Origin: Sporobacter termitidis DSM 10068
Lineage (GTDB): Bacteria > Bacillota > Clostridia > Oscillospirales > Oscillospiraceae
NCBI RefSeq assembly: GCF_900130065.1
Contig: NZ_FQXV01000011.1
Location: forward strand, 62,001-126,000
Direction: 5' to 3'
DNA: 64,000 nt
Shown: in pieces, positions 53,536 through 62,501 of the stretch
Layout of the letters: every line of letters starts with the position of its first letter
Numbering within the stretch: position 1 is the stretch's first letter
Notes under the pieces: generated by a model
The model's database searches: none
What the model was told of the DNA's origin: nothing
What the model saw: the letters and a program-made list of their open reading frames with translations, nothing else
Position numbers and translations under genes: made by a program

Positions 53536-54960
53536 ATGCTCAAAAAGTTCATAGCGCTTTTCGGTGCGCAGGACATGACTGTGGGCGGCCCCTTCATGTG
53601 CCTGCTTAAATTCTCTGTGCCTCTGCTTATCGGCAACATCGCGCAAATGCTGTATTTCACCATCGATTCCATCGTCGTCGGCAAATATATGGGCGACGCT
53701 GCCCTGGCAGCCATCGGCGTCAGCAGCCCCATACAGAATCTGTTCCTTGTTTTCTTTATGGCGATCGGCTCCGGCGTCACCGTGATGGTCGCCCAGTACT
53801 TCGGCGCGAAGGACTTCCGCAACGTCGGCGGCACGATCGGCAATTCCATCACGCTCATTATCATCATGTCCGTTTTGATCACCGCCGTCGCCACACCGCT
53901 GTCGGCAGCGATGCTCCGGGCTGTCGCCACACCGCCCGAGACCTTTGATATGGCGAAGATTTATCTCGAAATCCTGTTTATCGGTACGGCAGGAAACGGC
54001 TTTTACAACATCCTGGCCGGTATCCTGCGCGGTCTCGGGGAATCTGTTTTCCCGCTCGCTGTGCTGCTCGTTTCGGTGCTCCTGAACGCGGGGCTTGAAA
54101 TCTGGTTTGTCGCCGGCCTTGGCTGGGGCATGCCCGGCGCGGCCTGGGCGACCGTCATCGCGCAGACCGTATCGGCGGCGGCGTGTCTCTTCAAGATACT
54201 CAGGATGCGCTCGATCGTTAAAATCGAGCCGGGAATGCTGAAGCTCCGGCGCGGCATCGTGCGGCACATCGTCCGGTTGGGCGTGCCGACAGGGCTGTCG
54301 ATGGGGGTTATGTTTTTTGCCACCATCATCGTGCAGTCCCTCATCAACAGCATGGGCTATCTTGTCACGGCCGCGATCACGGCGATGTTCCGGCTTGACG
54401 GCTTTGCCGTGCTGCCGAGCCAGACCTTTTCCATGTCGGCTTCCACCTTTACCGGCCAGAATATCGGCGCGGGCAAAATGGACCGCGTTAAGAAGGGCAC
54501 CTGGACGGTGTTTTACATGTGCCTCGTTTTCACCGTTACCATGGTCGCGTGCATGCTGATCTTCGGCCGGCATCTGCTGGGCCTGTTCACGACGACGGAA
54601 TCGGTCATCGATATGGGCATGGGCTTTATTCAGGTCATGGTGGCCGGGTATATCGCCATGGTGGTCAGCAACACCTTCAGCGGCGTGATGCGCGGCGCCG
54701 GCGACAGCATGGGCCCGATGTGGATTTCCATTGCCACCAACGTCATTCTCCGCGTCCCGCTCTCCTATGGGATCGCGCATTTTACAAAAAGCGCGGCTCA
54801 TCCGAACGGCGACCCGAATTCGCCCTTCATCGCCCTGAGCGCCGCCATTATCCTGGGCGCGCTGATCACCATCATCTATTACAGGAAGGGCAACTGGCGC
54901 AACAAATCCATCGTTCAGCCGCGCCAAAGCGCGCTGCCCGAGGCGGAAGCCACGGCATAA
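53536..54960 (+). CDS. MATE-family multidrug efflux transporter
   Basis: 474 residues with twelve membrane segments and the N-terminal FMCLLKFSVPLLIGNIAQMLYFTIDSIVVGKYMG pattern of MATE carriers. The two bundles are repeated (APASAFRLDGFAVLPSQTFSMSAS in the second half is typical). It exports cationic drugs with sodium or protons. Element B lies 8 bp after its stop. Confidence 0.95.
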   Translation: MLKKFIALFGAQDMTVGGPFMCLLKFSVPLLIGNIAQMLYFTIDSIVVGKYMGDAALAAIGVSSPIQNLFLVFFMAIGSGVTVMVAQYFGAKDFRNVGGTIGNSITLIIIMSVLITAVATPLSAAMLRAVATPPETFDMAKIYLEILFIGTAGNGFYNILAGILRGLGESVFPLAVLLVSVLLNAGLEIWFVAGLGWGMPGAAWATVIAQTVSAAACLFKILRMRSIVKIEPGMLKLRRGIVRHIVRLGVPTGLSMGVMFFATIIVQSLINSMGYLVTAAITAMFRLDGFAVLPSQTFSMSASTFTGQNIGAGKMDRVKKGTWTVFYMCLVFTVTMVACMLIFGRHLLGLFTTTESVIDMGMGFIQVMVAGYIAMVVSNTFSGVMRGAGDSMGPMWISIATNVILRVPLSYGIAHFTKSAAHPNGDPNSPFIALSAAIILGALITIIYYRKGNWRNKSIVQPRQSALPEAEATA

Positions 54961-54968
54961 AAACTTAT

Positions 54969-55159
54969 TGTCGGTAAAGCCCTTAGGGCTTTACCGACAA
55001 GGGGTATGCGTGCAGGACGCTCCACCGCTTACCTGCACGAAAAGAGTCCTTTCCGACGTACACGCCGCCGGAAAGGACGAATAAAACTCTATTTCCGCCG
55101 TGCGCGGCGGAAACTCTGCGAGGCGCTTTTCTTTCACGAAATTTTCCGAATAACCGAAG
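54969..55159 (+). repeat. Structured element B (copy 2 of 2)
   Basis: hp1 54969-54999 (TGTCGGTAAAGCCC/GGGCTTTACCGACA, perfect 14 bp), hp2 55010-55038 (GTGCAGG/CCTGCAC), hp3 55046-55078 (GTCCTTTCCG/CGGAAAGGAC) and hp4 55092-55113 (TTTCCGCCG-TGCG-CGGCGGAAA), then CTCTGCGAGGCGC and a T-rich tail. Same order, spacing and loop strings as element A. No ORF runs through it. Confidence 0.8.
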
Positions 55160-55177
55160 TGCAGTTATAGCGGCCGG

Positions 55178-55621
55178 TCAGGAATAGAAGAAGCGGAAGA
55201 TGACGCACTCCAGGGACAGAAGGACGATAAACGACAAAACCGCCAAAACCGCCGAGGTGCCGCCGTACAGCTTTGCGTAGCGCGATCTGGCCGGTTCCCG
55301 CAGGCGCATCCCGCCGCGGGCGACGTTCTCGATGTGCTGCATGTAGAACATGTTGCCGCAAAGCGCGACAAACAGCCGGAAAAGCAGCGCCAGCACCAGC
55401 GTGACGATGCCGCCCAGAAAGCAGAGGCCGGCGGAAATCACCATGGACGCAATCCCCCATGAATATACCTTCCGGTAGAAAAACCAGCCTGTGGGGAAAA
55501 GCGCGGCCGCCCAGTTCCAGCACGCTCTGCTTTTCCGGCCTCGGAGCCTCTCAAAAACAGCCGCGTAGTACCCGACATTTGTCCGGATATACCGCTCTTC
55601 ATCGGCCGACAATCGCACCAC
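55178..55621 (-). CDS. DUF2628-type small membrane protein
   Basis: About 147 residues from GTG 55621 (VVRLSADEERYIRTNVGYY). AGGAGGGGAGAGG is upstream. Three membrane helices. SRACWNWAAALFPTGWFFYRKVY is the DUF2628 signature (W, FFG/P, YRKxY). Role unknown. Confidence 0.8.
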   Translation of the reverse strand: MVRLSADEERYIRTNVGYYAAVFERLRGRKSRACWNWAAALFPTGWFFYRKVYSWGIASMVISAGLCFLGGIVTLVLALLFRLFVALCGNMFYMQHIENVARGGMRLREPARSRYAKLYGGTSAVLAVLSFIVLLSLECVIFRFFYS

Positions 55622-55699
55622 CGCCTCTCCCCTCCTCGACGCAACGCCCGGCAAGGCGAAAAATCCCTTTTTTCCCTGCTTTTTTCATTATGACAAAAA

Positions 55700-55737
55700 C
55701 AGGCCGGCAAGTCAACACTGCCGGCCTGCTATATTTT
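55700..55737. terminator. Bidirectional terminator
   Basis: 10-bp stem CAGGCCGGCA/TGCCGGCCTG with T-rich tracts on both sides. Confidence 0.85.
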
Positions 55738-55747
55738 TTTGAGTGCT

Positions 55748-56245
55748 TTAACTTAGAATTTCCGTGCCGGCCGCCGGGTAATCGTGCCCGCAGAGGCAGA
55801 ATACGTCCCTGCAGCGGACCTTGTGGCGGCAAACCGGAAAATTATATTCAAAATTATACTTGGCGTATGTCACGGCCTGGAGAAGGGGCGCGGTATCACA
55901 CAGATCGATGTCGCTGTTCGTCTCCTGGTCTCTTATGTACACCGTGTCAAATGTCGCGGCCAGCTCTTTCAGCAGCGCGATGACGCTGCCAGATATCCTC
56001 ACGTCGTTCACTTTGGCAAAGCGCACCGTGAGGAGCACTCTTCCCCCCGGGGAAAACCGCAGATTAACGTGGTTTTCCTCCCGCAGTACCAGCTCGATAA
56101 CACCGTAGTCATTGACCATTTCCATCGTCACCGTGCCGCCGAACCGTTCCACCGGAACGGCGCCGGCGTGGCAAAGCGCGCCCGTCATATCTTCCATCGA
56201 GAGATTTTGATATTTCGCGGTGATTTTATACGCTTCGTAACCCAT
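55748..56245 (-). CDS. Hypothetical protein, 165 residues
   Basis: Starts MGYEAYKITAKYQNLSMEDM, with AAGGGAGCGC upstream. It contains a strand-rich body (VTMEMVNDYGVIELVLREENHVNLRF) and a Cys/His-containing tail (CRHKVRCRDVFCLCGH) that could bind zinc. No family was recognised. The tail suggests a structural metal rather than an enzyme. Confidence 0.75.
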   Translation of the reverse strand: MGYEAYKITAKYQNLSMEDMTGALCHAGAVPVERFGGTVTMEMVNDYGVIELVLREENHVNLRFSPGGRVLLTVRFAKVNDVRISGSVIALLKELAATFDTVYIRDQETNSDIDLCDTAPLLQAVTYAKYNFEYNFPVCRHKVRCRDVFCLCGHDYPAAGTEILS

Positions 56246-56652
56246 AAGATGCGCTCCCTTTCATGATAATCCAATTGCCGCCCGAGATGCCCCAAAGGAA
56301 AACGCGGGTAGTTGTTCCGTGACCGCCAGCCCCTGCCGGAGTTCGTCGTCAGCTCATGTCCTTTGCTTTTTTATTTGAATTAACTGTCAATTCATCCATT
56401 AATTACAATTCATTATAAGTTTGAAATTCCAATTTGTATATATGCATTTTACAAAAATTCATAATATTTTACTATACCATTTGTCTAAACGCCATGTTTT
56501 CCTGAAGGAGCACAGGCGAACACGGTCCGCCCCTGTGGGGTGTCTCCAAAAAGGCGTAGGGGCGAATTGCGTTGGCCTGAGCTGCGCACGAAAAGAGAGG
56601 TCCGGCAAAAGCCGGACCTCTCTAATAGATATATATCTTTTAGATATATAAT
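56246..56652. other. Intergenic region upstream of the SPFH terminator
   Basis: AT-rich stretch (56380-56480), then a terminator hairpin (56594-56623) and a TAGATATATA repeat near 56627-56648. No gene was seen. Confidence 0.5.
56594..56623 (-). terminator. Terminator of the SPFH gene
   Basis: 13-bp perfect stem AGAGAGGTCCGGC/GCCGGACCTCTCT, loop AAAA. U-tract weak. Confidence 0.7.
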
Positions 56653-58617
56653 TTACTTGACCTCGGGCGTCTCGCCGGAGGTTTTATCGGGCAGCGTTAC
56701 GCCGAGCTTGCCGAGCGTGATGAGCTTGAGGAGCGTTTCCAGCACGACGCTGCCGCTGCCGCTCTGGTCGTCTCCGCCCATGTTGACCACGGTCTTCGGC
56801 ACCAGGTCGACCTGCGTGTTCTTGATGGCGTCGCTCAGCTTGTCTATGACCTCCTGGGTGACTCTGTACTCGGCCCCGCCGTATGCCTTGACCTGCGCTT
56901 CGATCGCATTGGCCTTGGCGATACCGACGGCCTTCTCCTTGGAGGCCTCCGCCTCGCCTTCCACGCGGACGCGCTCCGCGTTGGCCTTGGCCAGCGCCGT
57001 GATCTGGGTGGCCTCCTGCTCGGCCTTGCTGGCCAGCGCGGCGCCGTTGTTGCGTTCGACCTCGATCTGGATCTTGGATTCCGTCAGCTTGCTCTGCTGG
57101 ACGGCGACGGCCTCGGCCTCGCGGAGCGTCTTCTCGCTCTCGGCGGCCTCCTGCTGCTTGTGGTAGGTCGTCTTCTTTTCCTCGGCGATCTGCCGGTCGC
57201 GGAGCTGCGTCAGGATGTTCTCGATCTGCTGATCGCCGATACCGGCCGATTTGGGCGTACCGATGAGCACTTCCTCCAGCTCCAGGTTATATTTGTTGAA
57301 CTTCTCCTTCATCTCCGCAACGGCGCGCTCGCGGATGGCGCTGCGCTCCTGGATGAGCTCGATGAGCGTCTTCGTCTGGGCCACGTCCTTGAAGTAGGCG
57401 CCGACCAGCGGGTCCAGCGACTGGTTGACCAGCATGCTGATATCGCCGAAGCGCTGGATGACCCAGGGCGCCTGCTTGTAATCGATGTGCATGACGACGG
57501 ACAGCGGAAGCGACGGTTCGAACGCGTCCTTGGTGATGATGTCGACCTCAGCCAGGTTTTCGTCGTACTTGTGGTCGCCCACCTCGCCCTTGTTCCACTT
57601 CAGGATGATATTCGTCGTGGGGACCTGGATGACCTTGCCCGCGTCGGTGTTGAACGCGTATTTGCCGGGCATGAGCGGCTTTGCGAGCACGCCCTTGCAC
57701 CCCTCCTCCACCAGCTCGCCGTGCTTATAGTCGGAGCCCGTGGTGTCGACGCCCTCCTTGCCGAAGAAGGAGACGACGACGCCCACATAGCCGATGGGTA
57801 CGACGGTTTTTTCCTTGAACTCCACGGTGGCGAACAGGCGGTTGATGTAATAAGTACCGTCGATCAGCACCTTGATCTGCTTGCCTTTGTATCCGCCGAG
57901 CTCCAGGAACTTCTCGGGGTCCTGGAAATTCTGGTGATCCTCGCCCACGTCGGGCGCGATGATCTCGCCCTGCGGCAGCGGGTGCCCGTCGTGGATGGTG
58001 ACGATGCCCATATAATCGCTGGAGTCGCGGCCCTTGCCCATAATGACGATCGGCCGGAACGCGTCGCGCTCCACCAGCGTCTGATGCATACCGGAGATTT
58101 CCTGCATCTCCGCCTTTGTGCCGCTGAAGATCGTTTTGATCTCATTGGAGGTGATGACGATAAACTGCGCCAGGTTGATGGCGTATGTACCCTCTCTCAG
58201 GATACCGCGTTGGGGACCCTTCTGTCCCCCCTCGTTCAAAAAGCCGCGGACGTCCTGGAAATTATTCGCCTCGGGTACGACCTTGCCCAGAATCTGAGAC
58301 GGCGTGAGAGGGATGCCGTCCCGCGCAAAGATGTAGGCGATCTGCCCCTGCGGGATGGTGATCAGGGGGTATTTGTGGATGCGGTACATCAGCACGGTCC
58401 TGAAATGGATGCCGCCTCGCAGAAGGTCCGGAGAATAACCCGCCTCGCCGTGCAGGGCGATGATCGCATCCTTCAGCGAGCCCCTGACGCTCCACCACTT
58501 TTCGACCACGGCCACCTCGTTCGGGTTGATGACCCGAAGGCCAAGAATCTTGGCGATGAAGAGGTACAGGACAAAAAGCCCGGCAATGACGCTGACGATG
58601 ATCAACAATAAACTCAT
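56653..58617 (-). CDS. Large SPFH/Band 7 domain protein (flotillin-like)
   Basis: 654 residues from ATG 58617 (MSLLLIIVSVIAGLFVLYLF), after AAAGGTGAG. One N-terminal membrane helix (about 1-22) precedes a duplicated region: an SPFH core at about 25-370 with an insertion, then a long alanine/glutamate coiled coil (about 480-590). The last 60 residues are charged/Gly/Ser. It is longer than ordinary flotillins (about 500). SPFH proteins scaffold membrane microdomains; nothing in the neighbourhood (no NfeD) shows a partner. Confidence 0.9.
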   Translation of the reverse strand: MSLLLIIVSVIAGLFVLYLFIAKILGLRVINPNEVAVVEKWWSVRGSLKDAIIALHGEAGYSPDLLRGGIHFRTVLMYRIHKYPLITIPQGQIAYIFARDGIPLTPSQILGKVVPEANNFQDVRGFLNEGGQKGPQRGILREGTYAINLAQFIVITSNEIKTIFSGTKAEMQEISGMHQTLVERDAFRPIVIMGKGRDSSDYMGIVTIHDGHPLPQGEIIAPDVGEDHQNFQDPEKFLELGGYKGKQIKVLIDGTYYINRLFATVEFKEKTVVPIGYVGVVVSFFGKEGVDTTGSDYKHGELVEEGCKGVLAKPLMPGKYAFNTDAGKVIQVPTTNIILKWNKGEVGDHKYDENLAEVDIITKDAFEPSLPLSVVMHIDYKQAPWVIQRFGDISMLVNQSLDPLVGAYFKDVAQTKTLIELIQERSAIRERAVAEMKEKFNKYNLELEEVLIGTPKSAGIGDQQIENILTQLRDRQIAEEKKTTYHKQQEAAESEKTLREAEAVAVQQSKLTESKIQIEVERNNGAALASKAEQEATQITALAKANAERVRVEGEAEASKEKAVGIAKANAIEAQVKAYGGAEYRVTQEVIDKLSDAIKNTQVDLVPKTVVNMGGDDQSGSGSVVLETLLKLITLGKLGVTLPDKTSGETPEVK

Positions 58618-58919
58618 AACATAACTCACCTTTCTTTATTATTCGGCCGGCGCCGCCCTCCCGGAGCTTTGTTTACGGCGCCGCCCTATGCTCGAAGAAT
58701 ACCATACCGCCGCGGCGCGTTTGCTTTTCCAATTCAAACCCCTCCCCGGCTCCCCTATATGACATATATTACCGAAAAACGGCCGGGATTACAATCGCGG
58801 CGGCGCCGGCCGGGCGCGGGCACCGTAATTTTAACGAATTTTTAACCGGTTTGTTGTAGCAGCCGCGCACCGGAAACCATATAATAACGATGTCGGCAAA
58901 AACAGAAAGGAGGATTGTC
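58618..58919. other. Divergent intergenic region
   Basis: GC-rich upstream of the SPFH gene. A TATAAT lies at about 58880-58885 before the small protein, with no good -35. No gene was seen. Confidence 0.45.
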
Positions 58920-59036
58920 ATGCTCATCTCGCGGCAGGAAAACGAAGAGCTCTACTACCTTATCTTCTGCGACGAAAAGCCGGAAGACCACAGCGACAGC
59001 GAGGACCGCGGCGACAAAACCGTAAAAAAGCAATAA
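58920..59036 (+). CDS. Small acidic protein, 38 residues
   Basis: ATG 58920 lies 7 nt after AAAGGAGG, an excellent RBS. It encodes MLISRQENEELYYLIFCDEK and a charged tail (PEDHSDSEDRGDKTVKKQ). No family was recognised. The strong RBS and a weak terminator hairpin behind it (59041-59069) argue for a real small gene. Confidence 0.55.
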   Translation: MLISRQENEELYYLIFCDEKPEDHSDSEDRGDKTVKKQ

Positions 59037-59040
59037 AAAT

Positions 59041-59069
59041 TCCGGGGTTCTGTCCCTGGCATTTTTTTA
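59041..59069 (+). terminator. Weak terminator of the small acidic gene
   Basis: CCGGGG...CCCTGG-like short stem followed by ATTTTTTTAT. Confidence 0.4.
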
Positions 59070-59195
59070 TAATATTTCAGCTCGGAGCAGCGCGCCAAAA
59101 ATAAAATTGGTTTCGAGTATTCGCGAGCATTTGCGAGAAATCAGGCGCATTTCCGAGTTCGTTTGAGGATAAATTAAAAATAACGAAAACAAGTG

Positions 59196-59224
59196 TTGAC
59201 ATTGAAATGGCGTTATGTTATAAA
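59196..59224 (+). promoter_or_regulatory. Promoter of rplM-rpsI
   Basis: TTGACA (59196-59201) and TATAAA (59219-59224), 17-bp spacer. Upstream AT-rich UP-like stretch (TTAAAAATAACGAAAA). Confidence 0.85.
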
Positions 59225-59265
59225 AGTAAGGCACGACTTGCAGTATTTTCGTGCCTTACTATTTT
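59225..59265 (+). promoter_or_regulatory. L13 leader-type hairpin upstream of rplM
   Basis: 12-bp stem AGTAAGGCACGA/TCGTGCCTTACT followed by ATTTTTG, at the transcription start. It fits the L13 leader found before rplM in Firmicutes, which allows L13 to control its own operon. Confidence 0.7.
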
Positions 59266-59301
59266 TGTTATCACTTATTTATATCGTATGGGGGATATAT
59301 T

Positions 59302-59733
59302 ATGTCAACAACACTTGCTAAAAAGGAGACCGTTTCGCGGAAATGGTACATCCTTGACGCAGCCGGCAAGCCGATGGGCCGCACGGCGGCACAGGCTGCC
59401 GTCCTGCTCCGCGGCAAACACAAGCCGACATACACACCGAACGTCGACTGCGGCGATTTCGTCATCATCATCAACGCCGAGCAGGCCGTTCTCACCGGTA
59501 AAAAGCTCGAGCAGAAGATGTACCGCCGTCACAGCGGCTGGGTCGGCGGACTGAAGGAAGTTCAGTATAAGCGTCTCATGGCCGAGAAGCCTGAATTCGC
59601 CATGCAGCTGGCCGTAAAGGGCATGATGGCCAAAAACAACCTGGACCGTCTTGCCATGACGCGCCTGCGCATTTTCAAGGGCGCCGTCCACAAGCACGAG
59701 GCACAGAAGCCGACGGCCTGGACTCAGGAATAA
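59302..59733 (+). CDS. rplM: Ribosomal protein uL13
   Basis: 143 residues from ATG 59302 (MSTTLAKKETVSRKWYILDA), after GGGGGATAT. The upstream frame is part of the leader. Motif VLTGKKLEQKMYRRHSGWVGGLKE and the ending are typical. Paired with rpsI, 16 bp later. Confidence 0.98.
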   Translation: MSTTLAKKETVSRKWYILDAAGKPMGRTAAQAAVLLRGKHKPTYTPNVDCGDFVIIINAEQAVLTGKKLEQKMYRRHSGWVGGLKEVQYKRLMAEKPEFAMQLAVKGMMAKNNLDRLAMTRLRIFKGAVHKHEAQKPTAWTQE

Positions 59734-59749
59734 GGGAGGAAAATAAACG

Positions 59750-60154
59750 ATGTATACAAGCAAAAAGCCTTATGTCTACGGCACTGGCCGCAGAAAATCC
59801 TCCGTCGCCAGAGTCCACCTCTTCGCCGGCGGCACGGGCACCGTCACCATCAACGGGCGCGATATGGACGATTATTTCGGGCTTGAAACTCTGAAGCTCC
59901 TTGTCCGCCAGCCGTTCAATACCACCGGCACCGCCGGCAAGTTCGACATCGAAGCCAAGGTCGTCGGCGGCGGCGTCACCGGACAGGCCGGCGCCATCCG
60001 TCACGGCATCGCCCGCGCCCTCCTGCAGGTCGACGAGGCCTATCGCACCCCGCTCAAGGCGGCCGGTCTCCTTACCCGCGACCCGAGAATGAAAGAGCGT
60101 AAGAAGTACGGCCTCAAAGCCGCCCGTCGCGCACCGCAGTTCTCCAAGAGATAA
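59750..60154 (+). CDS. rpsI: Ribosomal protein uS9
   Basis: 134 residues ending in the conserved [24 protein letters not shown] near the start. RBS AAGGGAGG. It ends the rplM-rpsI operon. Confidence 0.99.
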   Translation: MYTSKKPYVYGTGRRKSSVARVHLFAGGTGTVTINGRDMDDYFGLETLKLLVRQPFNTTGTAGKFDIEAKVVGGGVTGQAGAIRHGIARALLQVDEAYRTPLKAAGLLTRDPRMKERKKYGLKAARRAPQFSKR

Positions 60155-60186
60155 CAGGCAAGTATTCAACAATATCAAATCATATG

Positions 60187-60223
60187 AAAGAGGCCCGACG
60201 CAAACAGCGTCGGGCCTCTTTGT
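60187..60223 (+). terminator. Terminator of rplM-rpsI
   Basis: 15-bp perfect stem AAAGAGGCCCGACGC/GCGTCGGGCCTCTTT, loop AAACA. Confidence 0.93.
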
Positions 60224-60320
60224 ATCGTGGAACCATGCTTGGGAAATATGGGACTTTTTCTCGAATTCTTGTAACGAATTTAATGTTCGTCAGTCTTATG
60301 TGTGAAAGCGAGGTGAGCCA

Positions 60321-60797
60321 GTGACTGATTTCAATCAAATATATAACCAGTACTTTATAGACGTATATAAATATGCCTTATCGCTCAGCAGAAATGAAGC
60401 TGTTGCAGAGGAAATAACTCAGGAGACCTTTTTCAAGGCGTTAAAGAGCCTCGGCAAATTTGACGGCAAGTGCAAACTATATGTCTGGTTGTGTCAAATC
60501 GCAAAAAATACATATTATACTTTCTTTAATAAAGAAAACCGGCTAGCCACTGATGCGGAAGGTGTGGACACATTTTATGCGGACGGACTTGAGCAGGGGT
60601 TTTTAATACGTGAGTCCGCGTTCGAGGTGCATAAGGCTCTTCACAAATTAACGGAACCATATAAAGAGGTTTTCTCACTTCGTTTTTTTGGAGAACTGCC
60701 GTTTTCCCAAATTGCCGAGTTGTTTGGAAAAACCGAAAGCTGGGCAAGAGTCACATACCACCGCGCAAGATTGAAAATCAAGGAGGAATTAGCATGA
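60321..60797 (+). CDS. ECF-type sigma-70 factor
   Basis: 158 residues from GTG 60321, after GAGGTGA. Region 2 (YFIDVYKYALSLSRNEAVAEEITQETFFKALKSL) and region 4 (FGELPFSQIAELFGKTESWARVTYHRARLKIKEEL) with the linker between are intact. It is coupled to the anti-sigma gene by ATGA (60794). It probably controls an envelope or stress response; the targets are unknown. More AT-rich than the neighbouring ribosomal genes. Confidence 0.93.
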   Translation: MTDFNQIYNQYFIDVYKYALSLSRNEAVAEEITQETFFKALKSLGKFDGKCKLYVWLCQIAKNTYYTFFNKENRLATDAEGVDTFYADGLEQGFLIRESAFEVHKALHKLTEPYKEVFSLRFFGELPFSQIAELFGKTESWARVTYHRARLKIKEELA

Positions 60798-61480
60798 AGC
60801 TGCCATGTAACGTTATTCAGGACTTACTGCCGCTGTACCATGACAAAGTATGCAGCGCGGAAAGCCGCACTTTAGTTGAAGAACATCTGGAAGAATGCAA
60901 ACAGTGCCAAAATTTATTGTCGAATATGGATGAGGAACTGGAGCATCCAGCAGCGGCGCGAGAGGAAATAAAGCCCTTACAAGCTATTCAGTCCGCATGG
61001 AAAAGGAGCAAGAAAAAAGCATTCTTGAGGGGCATACTAATTGCTGTTATCATTTGCGCAGTGCTTGTTGGCGGGTACATAGGACTGACGCAGTGGAAAA
61101 TCGTCCCCGTTTCGCCGGATGTTCTGGAAGTATCGGAAGTTTCACAGCTTTTGGATGGAAGAATTGTATACCACCTCAATGTAAAAGATAACAAAAATCT
61201 CCGTTTCATCAAGTTTACAACGAATGAAGACGGCTCCTACTATATGACCCCTATGCGTTCAGTCATTGAAAGCAAACGCGTATCAGACATTGGATTGTTT
61301 AATCAATACCTTATGGTGGATATCGCTGAGGATAACGCGTACCAGCAACATTATGGCGACGGAATCGTCATCACATCCTGCTATCTCGGCCCGGTAGGCA
61401 ACGGTATTCTGATCTGGAAGGAAGGCATGGAGCTGCCCGCCGCAAGCGAAGCGCTGGAACAAATGCTGGCGGGCAGCTAA
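60794..61480 (+). CDS. Zinc-finger (zf-HC2) membrane anti-sigma factor
   Basis: 228 residues. N-terminal zinc finger (LLPLYHDKVCSAESRTLVEEHLEECKQC; HxxxCxxC type) holds the sigma factor. One membrane helix (about 76-98) and an extracytoplasmic domain of about 120 residues follow. It presumably senses an envelope signal and releases the sigma factor at 60321-60797. Confidence 0.93.
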   Translation: MKLPCNVIQDLLPLYHDKVCSAESRTLVEEHLEECKQCQNLLSNMDEELEHPAAAREEIKPLQAIQSAWKRSKKKAFLRGILIAVIICAVLVGGYIGLTQWKIVPVSPDVLEVSEVSQLLDGRIVYHLNVKDNKNLRFIKFTTNEDGSYYMTPMRSVIESKRVSDIGLFNQYLMVDIAEDNAYQQHYGDGIVITSCYLGPVGNGILIWKEGMELPAASEALEQMLAGS

Positions 61481-61545
61481 CCGGCAATCGGCCCCAAGAT
61501 GACAGGCAGGGCTATCGGGCGAGACAAAAATTTGAATAGGCACAG

Positions 61546-61575
61546 GAGGCTCGGCACACAAGGGTGCCGGGCCTC
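61546..61575 (+). terminator. Terminator of the sigma/anti-sigma pair
   Basis: 12-bp imperfect stem GAGGCTCGGCAC/GTGCCGGGCCTC, then TTCATTATT. Confidence 0.7.
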
Positions 61576-61652
61576 TTCATTATTGCTTTGATTTACTTCA
61601 TTCAGCATTGATGTTATTATAATGGATACATAACGGAATGGAGACTCTTGCG

Positions 61653-62402
61653 ATGGAAACTGCGCATTTGGAATATCACTACAGATTAAAGACATCGGAC
61701 ACTGTCATAGTCTTTATTCATGGTATTCAAGGAAGTCCGCTGCAATTTGATTATTTGATAAAAAAGCTTCACGGGACATATTCGATAGAAAACCTTCTTT
61801 TACCCGGACATGGTAAAACAATGAAGGCGTTTATAAAGAGCAATATCAACCAATGGCAAAATTACGTTGATGAAAGAATCAATTTGCTGGAAAAAGACTA
61901 CGAAAATATTATTCTTGTTGGTCATTCGATGGGCTGCCTTCTATCTGTACAGTCGGCGCTTTCATATCCTCAAAAAATTCGCGGGTTATATTTGATTGCA
62001 ATGCCACTCAATATTCACGTCACCTATGCTTATATCAAGAATAATATATTGATAGCTTTTAGCAAAGGCGAAAAAAACGACGTCATTACCGCGGCCAGAA
62101 AAGGAAACAGTACATCGGTGTCTAATCCATTTGAATATTTAACAGGTATACCGCGCTATATTGAATTATTAAGAAAATGCAAATTAACGCGAGTACTCAT
62201 AAAAAGATTACAACTGCCTATTGTCATAGTTCAATCAGAAACAGATGAAATCGTTAGTAATAAGTCTTTACAGCACGTTGAAAACAGGCAGAATATCCGA
62301 GTGATTACAGCAAAAGCTTCAGGACATTACTATTACTCATACGAGGCACAGGAACAAATTTCTCAAAGCCTGGAGGATTTTATTGTAACCTCGCGGCAGT
62401 AG
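61653..62402 (+). CDS. Alpha/beta-hydrolase
   Basis: 249 residues from ATG 61653 (METAHLEYHYRLKTSD), 9 nt after GGAG. Nucleophile elbow LVGHSMGCLL (Ser near 90), acid in QSETDEIV and His in ASGHYYYS. It resembles monoacylglycerol/carboxyl-esterase types. The gene is AT-rich like the island, which suggests horizontal gain. Substrate unknown. Confidence 0.9.
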   Translation: METAHLEYHYRLKTSDTVIVFIHGIQGSPLQFDYLIKKLHGTYSIENLLLPGHGKTMKAFIKSNINQWQNYVDERINLLEKDYENIILVGHSMGCLLSVQSALSYPQKIRGLYLIAMPLNIHVTYAYIKNNILIAFSKGEKNDVITAARKGNSTSVSNPFEYLTGIPRYIELLRKCKLTRVLIKRLQLPIVIVQSETDEIVSNKSLQHVENRQNIRVITAKASGHYYYSYEAQEQISQSLEDFIVTSRQ

Positions 62403-62501
62403 GTGTCCGGCGGCTTCCGATTTTCCAGGAAGTAATATACAATATTGCATTGTTGTGGTATTATTGTTCAGGTTTGATAACTTATTGAGGTGGATTGAGT
62501 T

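Noticed and set aside
57160-58611. 483-residue open frame on the plus strand opposite the SPFH gene
   Set aside because: High-GC shadow: the minus strand has the SPFH domain, an RBS and matching length; the plus frame has no recognisable domain.
60268-60300. ECF-type promoter TGTAAC...CGTC before the sigma gene
   Set aside because: The spacing is 12 bp, not the 16-17 bp expected, so autoregulation cannot be claimed.
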